Below are positions 11,526-23,140 of a stretch of DNA of 64,000 nt, piece by piece. The notes below the pieces were generated by a model, which did no database searches, was not told the DNA's origin, and saw only the letters and a list, made by a program, of their open reading frames with translations. This DNA is from Primula veris. Taxonomy: Eukaryota > Streptophyta > Magnoliopsida > Ericales > Primulaceae. The stretch is taken from NCBI GenBank assembly GCA_963682055.1, contig OY821749.1, forward strand, positions 19,728,631 through 19,792,630, written 5' to 3'. Every line of letters begins with the position of its first letter. Within the stretch, counting starts at the first letter, position 1. The translations under genes were made by a program, and so were the position numbers.

Positions 11526-11720
11526 TACTAGACAGAATTGAAAAACTAAACAGAATTGGAAAAACTTGACAGAATTGGAAAAACTTGACAGAATTGAAAA
11601 ACTGGACAGAATTGAAAAAAAAAAAACTGGACAGAATTGGAAAAACTGGACAGAATTGAAAAAACTGGACAGAATTGAAAAACTGGACAGAATTAAAAAC
11701 TGGACAGAATTGAAAATAAA
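11526..11720. repeat. 17-18-bp minisatellite in the LTR
   Basis: About ten units of GACAGAATTGAAAAACTG, with single-base changes and A-run length differences, lie here. The right LTR has fewer units at 18220-18390, so the copy number changed after insertion. Open frames across it on both strands are products of the repeat, not genes. Confidence 0.9.
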
Positions 11721-12109
11721 ACAAGACGAGGCTATTGTTAACAGTATGCCCTTAACCGATATTCGCCCAACCACCTTAAGGTTTCTGGTTGCGTTGGCGC
11801 TTCGATCCCAAGGTACAACGTCTCTCGGAAGACTCGCCGGAAACTGGCGACGAGTTTAAGTCGAGCTTTTAGTGGGTGGTTCTCTCTGGTTCTAATATGC
11901 TATGAGGAAAAATATATATGCTGCTTTAGAGAGAAGAGAGACTGATTTTGAATGAATGAAATGTGAGGGGATGGCTGCCTCTTTATAGAGGAATTCTGGG
12001 AGTTACACCCCCAGAATCCGCCTCCATTACTGCTGGAGTTTCAACCTTTCTGGAGCTCTAGGGACTGCTCTTGCAAATATGCAAAAGTCTCTTTTTCAGT
12101 TTAGTACAA

Positions 12110-12235
12110 GACCCAAGACCCGAGACCCGAGATATTCCCCAAATCCCAAATCCCAAATCCCGCATCCCGCGTCCCGCGTCCTGCGGCCCGCGTCCCGTGA
12201 CCCGAGACCCGAGTCCCGAGACCCGAGCGAGCGCG
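12110..12235. repeat. Heptameric CCCGAGA-like repeat
   Basis: A run of about seven-base units drifts from CCCGAGA through CCCAAAT and CCCGCGT back to CCCGAGA and ends in a GC alternation. It is strikingly GC-rich against the AT-rich surroundings and sits inside the left LTR of the Copia element. Confidence 0.85.
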
Positions 12236-12633
12236 CGCGTGTGTGATACACACTAACCCACTCATGGGTATGTGGACTTTATTAGTTTACCAACTAAATG
12301 GGATGGACTTATATATATAGAGTATAAATCAACCTTGATTTTCCAATGTGGGATAACCCTCATGGTTATTCCCACTCTCTACTTCATTTTCCAGATTTCG
12401 GTTTTTCCCTCTTTCGAGTACCAACATTCGAGTTCAATTATCATTCACATCATTCCTCCGAATAGGTCATGCGATATACCGTTGCGAAGCTCGTCGCACG
12501 AGCTACCCAAACGCATAGAGTATGGCCTCAGAAAAACTGAGGAGTCGCATTAAAATTTGACTCAAAGATGGTCCCTGACCACTTTGGAAAACCATGTCTA
12601 AAACATGTTTTTTTTTCCTTTCTTTTTCCAACA

Positions 12634-13209
12634 ATCCCCCGCATGAATGCAATTGGCTCGAAAGCCCATGTCCTAAATGCAAATCAAGAGAACCGTAAAA
12701 GTTCACTGCCTAAGGTCAGGTAGCGCGCGCCTTGAACCTGCCGTAGCGGAGTACCACCCAGAATACTGCTATTAGGTAGCTGTAAAGCCTTGAACCATCA
12801 AGCTTTGTGTATCCCAGAATGGCACCCGCACAGTGCCCTCTCTACCCACGTACTAGGCCCTTTAGTTGTTGTCCATATTTGGTCTGGACTGCCTTGGCAA
12901 CTTCAACTGAGTGCTCTAGTAAATTAGCCCAAGCTCATCACATGGTACCGGACTTACACACTCGTTATAGGTGTTCCAAGTCGAAAGTGTCCTGACTCAC
13001 TTTACTCGACCGTCGAGTTACTTGGATCATTATGAGCCTCAAGCTCACCCTTACAATGGTACAGGTCTATCACTCTGTCATCGCGGAGATGGGTTGGGAA
13101 CTCCAGGTTCCCGAGTGCTTTATTCGGTTGCCCCCACAGTTCAGTTTCCCTTTGAACCTATCAGGAAAGATTCCGTTTAGGTTGGGTTGCCTATGGGGGG
13201 GGCACCAAT
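12634..13209 (-). other. 3' untranslated part of the Copia element
   Basis: Lies between the end of the polyprotein and the 3' LTR of the minus-strand element. It begins (minus strand, right to left) after the decayed C-terminus and ends in the polypurine tract at 12634-12642. Several overlapping short frames exist but none carries a domain I recognise. Confidence 0.5.
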
Positions 13210-16200
13210 TTAATGGGCTTTAATCCCATTCCGTTCGATGACGTCTCGACTCCCACTTGAGTCAAGCCTTTAGTTAATGGATCCGCTATGTTTTCCTTAG
13301 ATCTCACAAAATCTAAAGGATACCACACCGTTGGATAACAATTCCCTTACGGATTTATGTCTCCGACGTATATGTCGAGACATTCCATTATACATATGAT
13401 CCTGAGCCCGCGCAATAGCTGATTGACTATCGCAATGCATGCTTATTGCGGGAATAGGTTTTGGCCACATTGGAATTCCTTCCAATAGACTTCTCAGCCA
13501 GTCTGCCTCTTCGGTTGCTAAGTCCAACGCTATGAATTCAGATTCCATAGTTGACCTTGCAATACATGTCTGTTTGGAGGATCTCCAAGACACAGCAGCT
13601 CCTCCCATTATAAACATATATCCACTCGTGGACCTTGTGCTATTGGAGTCTGATATCCAGTTGGCATCTGAATACCCTTCCAGTACCGCTGGATATCTGG
13701 TATAGTGCAGCCCGTAATCGGCTGAAAACCTCATATACCTGAGAAGTTTCATTATGGCCTTCCAGTGTTCCTCATAGGGATTACTGGTGTACCTGCTCAG
13801 TCTACTCACTGAGTTTGCTATGTCTGGTCTAGTGCAATTCATGATATACATGAGACTACCTATGACTCGAGAGAACTCCAATTGATTCACACTCATACCG
13901 GAATTCTTTTTCAGGTTACAGTTGAACTCAATTGGGGTTCTAGACATTGCCTTACTGCCCTTGTCAAACTTGTCTAATACTTGTTTAACATAGTGACCTT
14001 GGGACAAGGAATATCCTTCTGATGTTTTGGTAATCTTCATACCAAGTACTACATCAGCTATACCCAGGTCTTTCATATCAAAGTGTTGTGATAACATTTT
14101 CTTTGTGGAGCTGATTCTATCATTACTCCCAATTATGATCATGTCATCCACATAGAGACAGACTACAACACAGTCTCTTCCACTTCCTTTAGAGTAGACA
14201 CATTTATCACACTCATTAATATGAAAACCATTTGATAGCATAATTCTATCAAACTTCTCATGCCATTGCTTTGGCGCTTGTTTGAGTCCATATAGAGACT
14301 TTACAAGTTTGCACACTTGGTGCTCTTTACCAGGAACTACAAACCCTTCCGGTTGTTCCATGTAAATCTCTTCTTCTAGTTCTCCATTTAGAAACGCCGT
14401 CTTTACATCCATTTGATGTATTTCCATATCAAACAACGATGTGAGAGCAATGACGATTCGGATAGACGTTTTCCTGGAAACAGGGGCATACGTGTCAAAA
14501 TAATTGACACCTTCCGTTTTCCGGAATCCTTTTACTACAAGTCTCGCCTTGTATTTCTCAATCGTGCCGTCAACCCTTAACTTCCTCTTGAAGATCCACT
14601 TGTGACCTAGGGGATTACAACCTTTCGGAAGATCCACTAGTTACCAAGTGTGGTTTTGCATGATTGATTCAATCTCATTTTGAATAGCTTCTTCCCAATA
14701 TTGGGAATCCGGTGTTGACATAGCTTGTTTATATGTCACCGGTTCGCCTTCAATCATGAAGGTTAGGAAATCAGGTCCAAAGGAAGTTTCCTTCCTTGCC
14801 CTTTTGCTACGCCGAGGCTCTTCCTCTTCCTCTTCCTCTGTCGGTTCACTTGCCCCCACATTTCCTTCACTATTCAACTCTTCAGTTGGTACAGATGTAG
14901 GTAATTTCTGGGGAAAGATATCTTCAAAGAAAGAGGCCTCTCGGCTTTCCATATACGTATCTACGTGCACATCGGGATTGTCCGACTTGTGCACGAGAAA
15001 CCGATATGCACTACTATTCTGTGCATATCCGATGAACACACAGTCCACCGTCTTAGGACCAATTCTCATCTTCTTAGGAGTGGGAACTAGGACCTTTGCA
15101 AGACAACCCCAAACCCTCAGGTTCTTATAACTGAGTTGATGACCTTTCCATAATTCATATGGAGTCTTTTCTCGCTTCTTATGTGGTAACTTGTTTAAAA
15201 CATAGTTAGCGGAAAGTATCGCTTCCCCCCACATGTTCTGGGTTCATGTTCTGGGATAACCCAGAACTGATTAGCATAGCATTCATCATTTCCTTTAGCG
15301 CTCTATTTTTACGCTCAGCAACCCCATTTTGCTCGGGAGTGTATGGGGCTGTTGTTTGATGTATAATGCCGCTTTCAGCGCATATTTGCTCAAACGGTGA
15401 TTCATATTCACCGCCTCTATCACTTCTCAATGTTTTAATTTTTCTATTGAGTTGATTTTCAACTTCGGTCTTATAAAGAGCGAATTTCTCTACTGTTTCG
15501 TCTTTACTTCTCATTAAGTAAACGTAACAGTATCTAGTACAATCATCTATAAAGGTGATAAAGTACTTTTTCCCTCCTCACGTTTGTATAAACTTTAAGT
15601 CGCATACATCCGTGTGTATTAGACCGAGAGGTTCACTTTCTCGTTCAACATGTTGAAACGATGATTTCGTTAACTTTACTTCTACACAAATCTCACATTT
15701 GTGTTGCTTATCAAAAACGAAATTTGGTATTAGTTTTAGTGAAATTAATTTCTTTAAAGAATTATAATTCACGTGACCTAATCTACCATGCCACAAATGA
15801 AATGACTCAAATAAATAATTAAACTCAGAATTTTTATTGGCCTCTTGGGCAACAGTCATTACAGTACTTGTGCTAGCCTCAGCTTTAGCACCTTTATTGG
15901 GAGCAGGTGTCCCTACGTTCAACTTAAACATGTCGTTGGTCATATAGCCACGGCCTACATAGACACCATTTTTGGTGATTACAATTTTATCGGATTCTAA
16001 AACTAGTTTAAACCCGTTCTTCACCATCACCGATCCTGATACCAGATTCTTGCGGATATCCGGAACATGAAGCACATTTGTCAACCTCAGCTCTTTTCCC
16101 GAGGTCATCTTCGTCACGACCATTCCTTTTCCTTCCACCTTGGAAGTAGCAGAATTTCCCATGAAGCAGCTTTCTCCCCCTACCGCTTCGTAGGTCTTAA

Positions 16201-17462
16201 ACATCCACCTTGTTGAGCAGATGTGGCTTGTGGCGCCGGTATCCAGCCACCACTCTTTGGGGTTGCTCCCCACGAGATTGACCTCAGAGACCACAGCAGT
16301 AAAGTGGTCATCATCTCGTCCTCCCTCAGCCAAATGTGCCTGAGCTGGAGCTTTCCTCTTCCCTTTGCCCTTGAAGTTCCTCGGGGGGGGGGGGCTTAGG
16401 CTTAGCAGCGCCTTTATTGTCATAACAGTCCACGGCACGATGGCCGGTCCTGTTACACACAAAGCAGGTTCCCGCAAATTTCTTTGCGACAACAGCAATG
16501 CCTCCGGTGTCAAAACGTTTCCGTTTGATGTTGGAGCTTTTGACCACATTGGCCTTTGCCATCGGGATGACAGCACCACCGACTCTCCTTACGGAGCGAC
16601 GGTTGCTCACCTCGATGTTGAGCTTCTCAATGAGCCCCTCCAACCTCATTTCCTTCCGCTTGTGCTTCAGGTAGTTTTGAAAGTCTTTCCAGGACGGCGG
16701 CAATTTCTCAATCATGAGTACCACCTGGAAAGGCTCATTTATAACTAGCCCCTCAGCCTCAAGGCGGTGATAAATCAGTTGAAGCTCCTCAACTTGCTCC
16801 ATGACATCCCTGCTGTCAGTCATACGATACTCGTGAAAGTCCGTGACAACAAATCTCTTTGTGCCAGCGTTATTCACTTTGTACTTATTTTCGAGAGTTT
16901 CCCAAAGCTCCTTTGCAGTAGCTTTGGGCTCGAAAACACTGAACAACATGTCATCTAGAGCACACAGGATATAGTTCTTGCATAGGTAGTCGGCATGTCT
17001 CCATGCCTTAACCGCAGAGAACGACTGCTCGTCCAGATCGTCCTCGCTTAGGACGGGAGCAGTCTCCTTAAGAAACCTGGTCAGATTCAGGGTCGTGAGA
17101 TAAAACAGCATCTTTTGCTGCCAACGTTTAAAGTTGTCTCCCCTGAATTTTTCCGGTTTCTCCAGATGAGAAGTCGGCAAAGTAGGCACAGCCGAATACA
17201 TCGGTGCCTTGCCCTTGGCCGTAGCCTTGGCTCTTGCCGCAGCCTTAGCTGCGGCCTTGGCCGTGGCCGCTGCTTCGGCCGCAGCCTCAGCTTTGGCCGT
17301 AGCATCCGCCATGGCCGCAGCCGCGGCGGCCTCAGCCGCTGCAGCCACGTCATCGGCGTTAGCCACCACATTCGCATCGCCCCCAGTGTTATGGACAGGC
17401 CCACCAACCACTGGGTCATGCTCACCCCCGATAGGCAACTCAATAGGCGACGTGTTTGTCAT
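13210..17462 (-). pseudogene. Copia gag-pol polyprotein (Tork-like), several lesions
   Basis: Domains in order: Ala-rich N-terminus, UBN2-type gag (LEKPEKFRGDNFKRW onward), CCHC knuckle CFVCNRTGHRAVDC, protease WWLDTGATSH, GAG-pre-integrase WHGRLGHVN, integrase (RSDRGGEYES, PEQNGVAERKNR), reverse transcriptase with LYVDDMI, and RNase H. MTNTSPIELP at 17462 is the likely start, although an upstream ATG exists at 17501. Lesions: a frame change at a run of 12 G (16383-16394), TGA at 15578-15580 inside integrase, a 13-bp duplication shifting frame at 15232-15255, TAA at 14641-14643, and a frameshift near 13297, after which ENIADPLTKGL continues in another frame. The order of lesions is unknown. 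Confidence 0.85.
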
Positions 17463-17814
17463 CTGAAACGACAACACAAAACGTATGAGATACGCGTACA
17501 ATAAATTCTATAAACAAACACCAAAACTGATATTTGGGTTTGTAAAAGAATTATAAACCAAGCAATAAAATTAAACTTATTATCCCTTTTGAATACCAAT
17601 ACGGTTGATTTCAAAAAGGATTGAAATTGTTTCTTATTGAATACCAATACGGTTGGTATCAACAAGATTCAACAAAATAAAAAATAAAGCTGTTTGGAAT
17701 TTTTCTTTGTAATTCAATTTCTAATATAATTTAGAATTGAAAACAAAAAAGCATTATTCCTTTTATAATTGTATTAATACACAAAAGAAACAACAGGATA
17801 TCGGTTAAGGTTGT
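17463..17814 (-). other. Leader of the Copia element
   Basis: The roughly 350 bp between the 5' LTR and gag hold two copies of GAATACCAATACGGTTG (about 17591 and 17641). The minus-strand text just inside the LTR (ACAACCTTAACCGATATCC) does not contain the usual TGGTATCAGAGC primer-binding site, so the primer is unclear or the site is mutated. Confidence 0.5.
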
Positions 17815-18784
17815 TGGTTTCCGTGTACGAAATAACAATTAACAATAATTAAAGGACTAAACAATAATTAAATAAAACCAGTGTAATTTTTATTAATCTC
17901 CAAATGGAATACAATAAATTGATTACAACATGTAAGTACTGAAAAGTAATTAACGCAAACGTTATCAGATTATTATTAATTAATAATCTGATGTACTGAT
18001 TTGCAATTAAAAGAAACTGCCGGACTGGAAAGTATAAACTTAACAGCCGGACTGTTCTGTTTTGACTTTAAAATACAGGACTGAATTGAAACTATACTAA
18101 TTACATAATTAAATTACATAAATGTAATTACAGCAACAAAACAGAACTTTAAACTAATTACAGAATAGTACAAACAGAATATAAAAGCTACAGCTAAGTA
18201 CAGCAAATTAAAATACTAGACAGAATTGAAAAACTGAACAGAATTGAAAAACTGGACAGAATTGGAAAAACTTGACAGAATTGAAAAACTGGACAGAATT
18301 GAAAAAAAAAACTGGATAGAATTGGAAAAACTGGACAGAATTGAAAAAACTGGACAGAATTGAAAAACTGGACAGAATTGAAAATAAAACAAGACGAGGC
18401 TACTGTTAACAGTATGCCCTTAACCGATATTCGCCCAACCACCTTAAGGTTTCTGGTTGCGTTGGCGCTTCGATCCCAAGGTACAACGTCTCTCGGAAGA
18501 CTCGCCGGAAACTGGCGACGAGTCTAAGTCGAGCTTTTAGTGGGTGGTTCTCTCTGATTCTAATATGCTATGAGGAAAAATATATATGCTGCTTTAGAGA
18601 GAAGAGAGACTGATTTTGAATGAATGAAATGTGAGGGGATGGCTGCCTCTTTATAGAGGAATTCTGAAACCGCAGAATTAATTGGTCATTTAATTCTGGG
18701 AGTTACACCCCCAGAATCCGCCTCCATTACTGCTGGAGTTTCAACCTTTCTGGAGCTCTAGGGACTGCTCTTGCAAATATACAG
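17815..18784 (-). repeat. Truncated 5' LTR of the Copia element
   Basis: Matches 11127-12079 closely, with the minisatellite at 18220-18390 shorter than in the left copy and a 38-bp segment at about 18667-18705 that the left copy lacks. Homology stops after GCAAATATA at about 18784, well short of the LTR's TG end. Confidence 0.75.
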
Positions 18785-18876
18785 TACGGAAAATGCTCCA
18801 CAAGATAAGCAGTTAAAACAGAATTTTCCAAAAATAGCACTCCATTTTAAAATTTTGAAATTTCTTCCTATGAGTT

Positions 18877-19152
18877 TTAATCTACTGCAGCAACAATGGC
18901 TGCCTCATCTTCATCAATTTGACTTTACTCAGTAGCTACAGGAACATGACCACTTAAGGAAATATCAGATTTCACCATGTCCAAATTATTCAGCTCATTA
19001 AAGAGGACTGTTTTTGATGTTTCACTTTTGTAAACCTTAATTGCAGACTCATCCTCATTATACTTAAAAGCAGACATAATCTTTGAGGAACTTGTAGAAT
19101 TTTTTGGTGTCAATTTAGTGCCATTTTTTTCACTTTTTGCTCTAGTCTCCAT
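18877..19152 (-). CDS. Possible small acidic protein, unrecognised
   Basis: From the ATG at 19152 the frame runs 75 codons to TAA at 18925-18927. It then stays open for 15 codons (ending in DEDEAAIVAAVD) to a second stop at 18877-18879. The product is Lys/Ser-rich at the N-terminus and acidic later, with coding-like composition, but I recognise no family. It lies about 340 bp downstream of the intact dioxygenase on the same strand, next to the truncated LTR. It may be a small gene with a stop mutation, part of an unseen spliced gene, or chance. Confidence 0.3.
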
Positions 19153-19493
19153 AGCTGAATATTAGCTATTTTGATAAGAAAAAGATTTCCAACCAAAGAA
19201 AGGCGGAATGGTAACAAATAAAGTTTTAAGTGTTGAGGAAACAATGACAGTAGATAGTCACTGCTAGATAAGAAGAGAATGAAAATCAGAAGTAAAGATA
19301 GGGAGAAGAGAATAATCGCCTTTCTCTCTCTCATTACTAACTTCAAGCTCAAGTCATACTACAATTCTGTTACAAATGGACACAACAATTTTCACACATA
19401 CAAGATACATGCGTACGTAGTATAATTTATAAATACAATAAAAGTGCAATATCTAAAATCATTATTAATACACGAGAGATAAGCAGTTGTTCT

Positions 19494-21706
19494 CTAATTG
19501 ATCCTCAAGTGATCCAACAGACCTTTTCCGTCAAGTTTTCTATTAAATGCTAACTTCATGTAATCCTGAAAGCTGACAGTTTTGAATTTTGCTCCTTTGC
19601 CCTCCTCAAAAAGATTACGGATGGGACCCACAAAGCCTTTCACGTCTGTCGTATGGAATGCAGCGATCGAGAGCCTCTTTTTCTCAGGGTGAACCACAGC
19701 CCTATGCTCGATGCTTTTGTATTCCCCATTAGTCAATATCTAAACGAACAAAGCATGTAAAATTTAATAATCCGAATTTCACTCGCTATGTCCCTTTTCT
19801 ATCATGTAAGGGATTCGTCAATCTTGTTTTTGAGATGATCAAAATTACGCAAACAACAAAACTTCCTGATGTCAAAAGTTATCGGGTTTAAAAAACAAAA
19901 CAAAAATATACTCATAGCCTATAGCAAATGAGACTTATCGGCAACAATATTAACGACATATGCAAACCGTATACATGACACATTGTGATTTTTTTTTGAT
20001 TTTTGTAAAATCTTTTTAAAGGAGATCAAGAAATTTTACACCTATTCCGTTAACAAGACTCAAACCATGCACCTCCTATTTAATAGTGCGGACTCTAGCC
20101 CAATAGGAATGTTAGACACATTATGATTTATTACCTCAATCATGTCACCAATGTTAACAATAATAGCACCGGGGAGGGGATTTATAGGGATCCATTTGTC
20201 ACTTTTCTTAATTTGCAGACCCTGCACTTCATTGGCTTGAACTAACAAGGTCAGCCCAGAACTATCTGAGTGGGGCGATAGGCCAATGACCTTCTTAGCA
20301 TGCTGACATGGCGGATAATAGTTCATCCTTATTCCTTGAAGTCCATTCTCGAACAACGGTACAAAGTCATCCTGGTCTAGTCCAAGGTTTTTGGCCATAA
20401 CCCTCAGGAGATTGATCTGAACCCTCCAAAGGTCAAATGAGTACGCATCTAATGCTGATCTATTCAAATCGTTGTGTTCACGTCATAAAAACAAAACACA
20501 TAATTAGAATCTGTTTGGATGTAGCTTTAAAGCAAATTACTGTCTTATATTATGAACAAGATTGAGTTCAATCAAATAATTTCTTTTCTCAATTTAAGGC
20601 TGAAAACTAAAGAGATCAAACAAATATGCTTCGGCTTATGAACAGATAAAAGCTAGTAAAGAATTATCCATCATTAGTAGTACGTGTTGTTTTATTCGTA
20701 CAGAAAAAAACTTATTTTGATTTTTACCTGAATGTGGCGGGGGAGGTAGGCCAAAATCTCATGTCTCTTTGAGAGACGGGTAGCGTATTAATCACAAGCA
20801 TGTCAGCCCAATCGAGCTTTTGATCTTCTGAAACAACAAAACTTTGACCATATCCTTCAATATTATTTGATAGTTGTTTATAAACCATCTTCTCCTCTAG
20901 TGGCAGCTTAAAAAATTCTTCTGAGACCTGCTTCATATTCTTCATCGACTCTGATATCTCATGATTTGTTAACTGCACTTATCATTATCACTCAGCCCAA
21001 TTATTATTAAGGAAAGCAAAACCGAAGGAGCTGAAATTCATGTGTGAAATTTGGTTTTTATATTTACATAATGGAGAAAAGGTGTTGTATTATTAATATT
21101 TTAACTGAAATACATAGGCAATAATAAAATTCTCTTTCTTTTTTGGTTGGCTATAGGGGGGAGTTACCAGCTATTCAGTCTCACCCAAAATCAAAATTTA
21201 AAATTGCGTCGTATAGAAAGAGAAAGAGTGCCACCCCTCGACCTGAGTCACCTGACTTATTAAGGTCGTTAGGTGAGCTCGCGAAATCATAAGTAAGTTA
21301 GCGAAAACAAATTAGTTGCTCTTAGTACATGCGAAAAAGAAGGAATCTATACACCTAAGAATTACCTCATGTGAAATTTGTTTAATAATTTCTAATTAGT
21401 TGCTTGGCATTTCTTTAACTGTATCCTTAACAATTTTGTAATTTGGAAAATAACCAAGTCCTGTTCTGTAAGTACCTGAAAGAAACCCCAATCTTTACAA
21501 GCTTGATGAAACTTTGTTGATTCTTCAATGGAATCAAGTTTGCTCATGTCAATAACCGGAACTTGTTGAGACTCGTCAATGGAAATTTCATCAAGTTCGA
21601 GTTCCGGTCGAATATATCGAGGTGGTATTGTCTCCAAGGTTTTTGTAGCAAGTTCTTGGACATTATCAACAGGTATTGAACCTCCTACATCTAGAATTTT
21701 TGCCAT
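19494..21706 (-). CDS. 2-oxoglutarate/Fe(II) dioxygenase, SRG1-like, intact (copy 1)
   Basis: Four exons: 21706-21476, 20972-20728, 20459-20135 and 19739-19494. All junctions are GT-AG, the phases agree, and they sum to 1047 bp (348 aa), the usual length for this family. Exon 1 carries the DIOX_N region ending CKDWGFFQ; exon 2 has the EEKMVY and DWADML segments; exon 3 has NYYPPC and the iron ligands in PHSD; exon 4 has the third ligand in IEHRA and the 2-oxoglutarate-binding R-x-S in KKRLSIAAFH. The protein is presumably a soluble enzyme that hydroxylates or demethylates a small metabolite; the substrate cannot be told. It is the only intact member of the local cluster of four and the likely template for the other copies. 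Confidence 0.9.
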
Positions 21707-21709
21707 CTC

Positions 21710-22955
21710 ACTCTCTCAAGTCTCTATATACCTTATTTTACACTTCCTTCAATTTTTTGGACAATGCCAAAGTTTACTCAAAAATTCTTCCTCATTACAT
21801 AATTCAAAAATCCTTATCCGTGTGCAATATGTGTATATGGTCGAAATTGTCTAGGTTCTTAAACCCACACATCGTGGGTCCAGAACCTTTTATTATTTTA
21901 CTACAGTTTTTCTTACTAATAAAATTGAAATCGTATGTGGTGGTGACCATCTCCACATGGTGGGAATACCAACCAATACTAAAGATCAACCTCGCAATAA
22001 ATGAAATTGCCATCTTGGTCCGGGCTTCGTTTGAAGAATTTATGTTTTACCCGTTATTTGTTGTAAAATATGAATATAGGTTTTATAAACGTGACAGGCA
22101 AAATATTCAGAAAATATAACAGAATGACAATATCATGATACATATCAAACAGTCTGTATGTTTGTGAGATTTTCCCTTTTAGATTAAAAAAAATTATTTC
22201 TTAGCAACTAAATCACTATAATAATATAATATTGATAAATGATAAACTAGCTAGGTTTTTTTATGTATAAGATGGCGTCGCATTATGATGCACATATTCA
22301 ATCAGACCAATATTATGGCGTCGCATTATGTATAAGGGAAAATAAAAAATCTTAACCCTTTTTTCCATGAACGTACTGATTCAAATGACCATTAGAAATA
22401 TTATTGCGAGTCAAGGGAGCTTCTCTCATACACGCATAAAGCATCATACTATCTAACAGAAGGGCCCGAGCTAGAGTTTTTTTTTTTTTATTATTCAATA
22501 TCCAGTCAATTTTATTAATAAAATAGTAAAAATATTATTTCATGAGTCACGTGCTCATGATAGCGTTTCCGATTAAAACAGTAACTGGAAATGATGGCAT
22601 TACGACCTACAATCAAAAGGTAACTAGTGCTAATGAACCTATTTTACTAAGTACATGGCAAAAAATAACAAAATTAACATTTTTAATCTCCACTTTTCCA
22701 AACAAAAGTAATCTACAACGACTTGCTATTTACTCCTTATGTCTCATATCATTATATCTCCTATACATCGCCGTGATCAGAGTGATCTAAACAACAAGTT
22801 CAAGAGCAAATTTTTTGCTTAAAAAGGAGATTAGGCATGTTAATTTAGTGTAAAAAACCAGTACAAAGTATGGAACATCAACTGAATCACCAGTTTAGTA
22901 CGAATTAACGAGAAAGATAAAAAAAAACTCTCATCTCACTTAGACAAAATTGTTG
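21710..22955. other. Intergenic DNA upstream of copy 1
   Basis: AT-rich. A TATA-like TATATA lies only about 20 bp upstream of the ATG at 21706, which is close for a conventional promoter. ATGGCGTCGCATTATG occurs twice as a direct repeat (about 22271 and 22314). No further gene was found. Confidence 0.45.
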
Positions 22956-22959
22956 AAGA

Positions 22960-23135
22960 AAGATTTCATACTGGTACATCTTGAATTTTGTATGTACTTC
23001 CTCTAACACAAGGAGTTTCGTTCTGGTCCAAAACATATGCAGCATGAGTGAGCTTTGTGAACTCCATGGGTGAGAAAAAAGTCTTGTTGGAGCCGTGCAC
23101 TCCTTATTTTGCTAAATCTTCTGTCAGCTGATTTT
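22960..23135 (-). pseudogene. Possible C-terminal fragment of a LINE RNase H
   Basis: On the minus strand, from the LTR boundary inward, a frame reads through LTEDLAK, a stop, then GVHGSNKTFFSPMEFTKLTH and on to a stop at about 22963. The first part recalls the end of plant LINE RNase H domains (ADLLAKQ-like), but this is weak. The solo LTR at 23141 interrupts whatever lay upstream. It could equally be the last exon of an unrecognised host gene. Confidence 0.25.
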
Positions 23136-23140
23136 GTTCC

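Larger units (their letters stand above)
11127..12633 (-). repeat. 3' LTR of the Copia element (1507 bp)
   Basis: Read on the minus strand it starts TGTTGGAAAAAG directly after the purine tract GCGGGGGAT and ends at the TGGTTTCC boundary shared with the right LTR. It holds two internal repeat blocks: 17-18-bp units of the type AAAACTGGACAGAATTG (11526-11720), and about 7-bp CCCGAGA/CCCGCGT/CCCAAAT units (12110-12235). The second block lies in the part missing from the right LTR. Confidence 0.8.
11127..18784 (-). mobile_element. Degenerate Tork/TNT1-like Copia element
   Basis: Minus-strand element. Its 3' LTR is on the left (11127-12633, TGGTTTCC...TTCCAACA as read on +), then a polypurine tract (minus strand GCGGGGGAT just before TGTTGG), the polyprotein (13210-17462), a leader, and a 5' LTR on the right from 17815. 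The right LTR matches the left only to about 18784; the roughly 550 bp nearest its TG end are absent, so the 5' LTR is truncated. Two stops, two or more frameshifts and LTR indels show it is dead and older than the element at 28291-46996. No target-site duplication survives. Confidence 0.8.

Noticed and set aside
11506..11859. Frames across the GACAGAATTG repeat on both strands
   Set aside because: Low-complexity translation of a minisatellite.
13439..13705. Plus-strand frames opposite the Copia polyprotein (also 14756-15130, 16365-16748 and 17115-17504)
   Set aside because: Antisense shadows of a recognised minus-strand coding region; the Ala/Arg-rich ones mirror the Ala-rich gag N-terminus.
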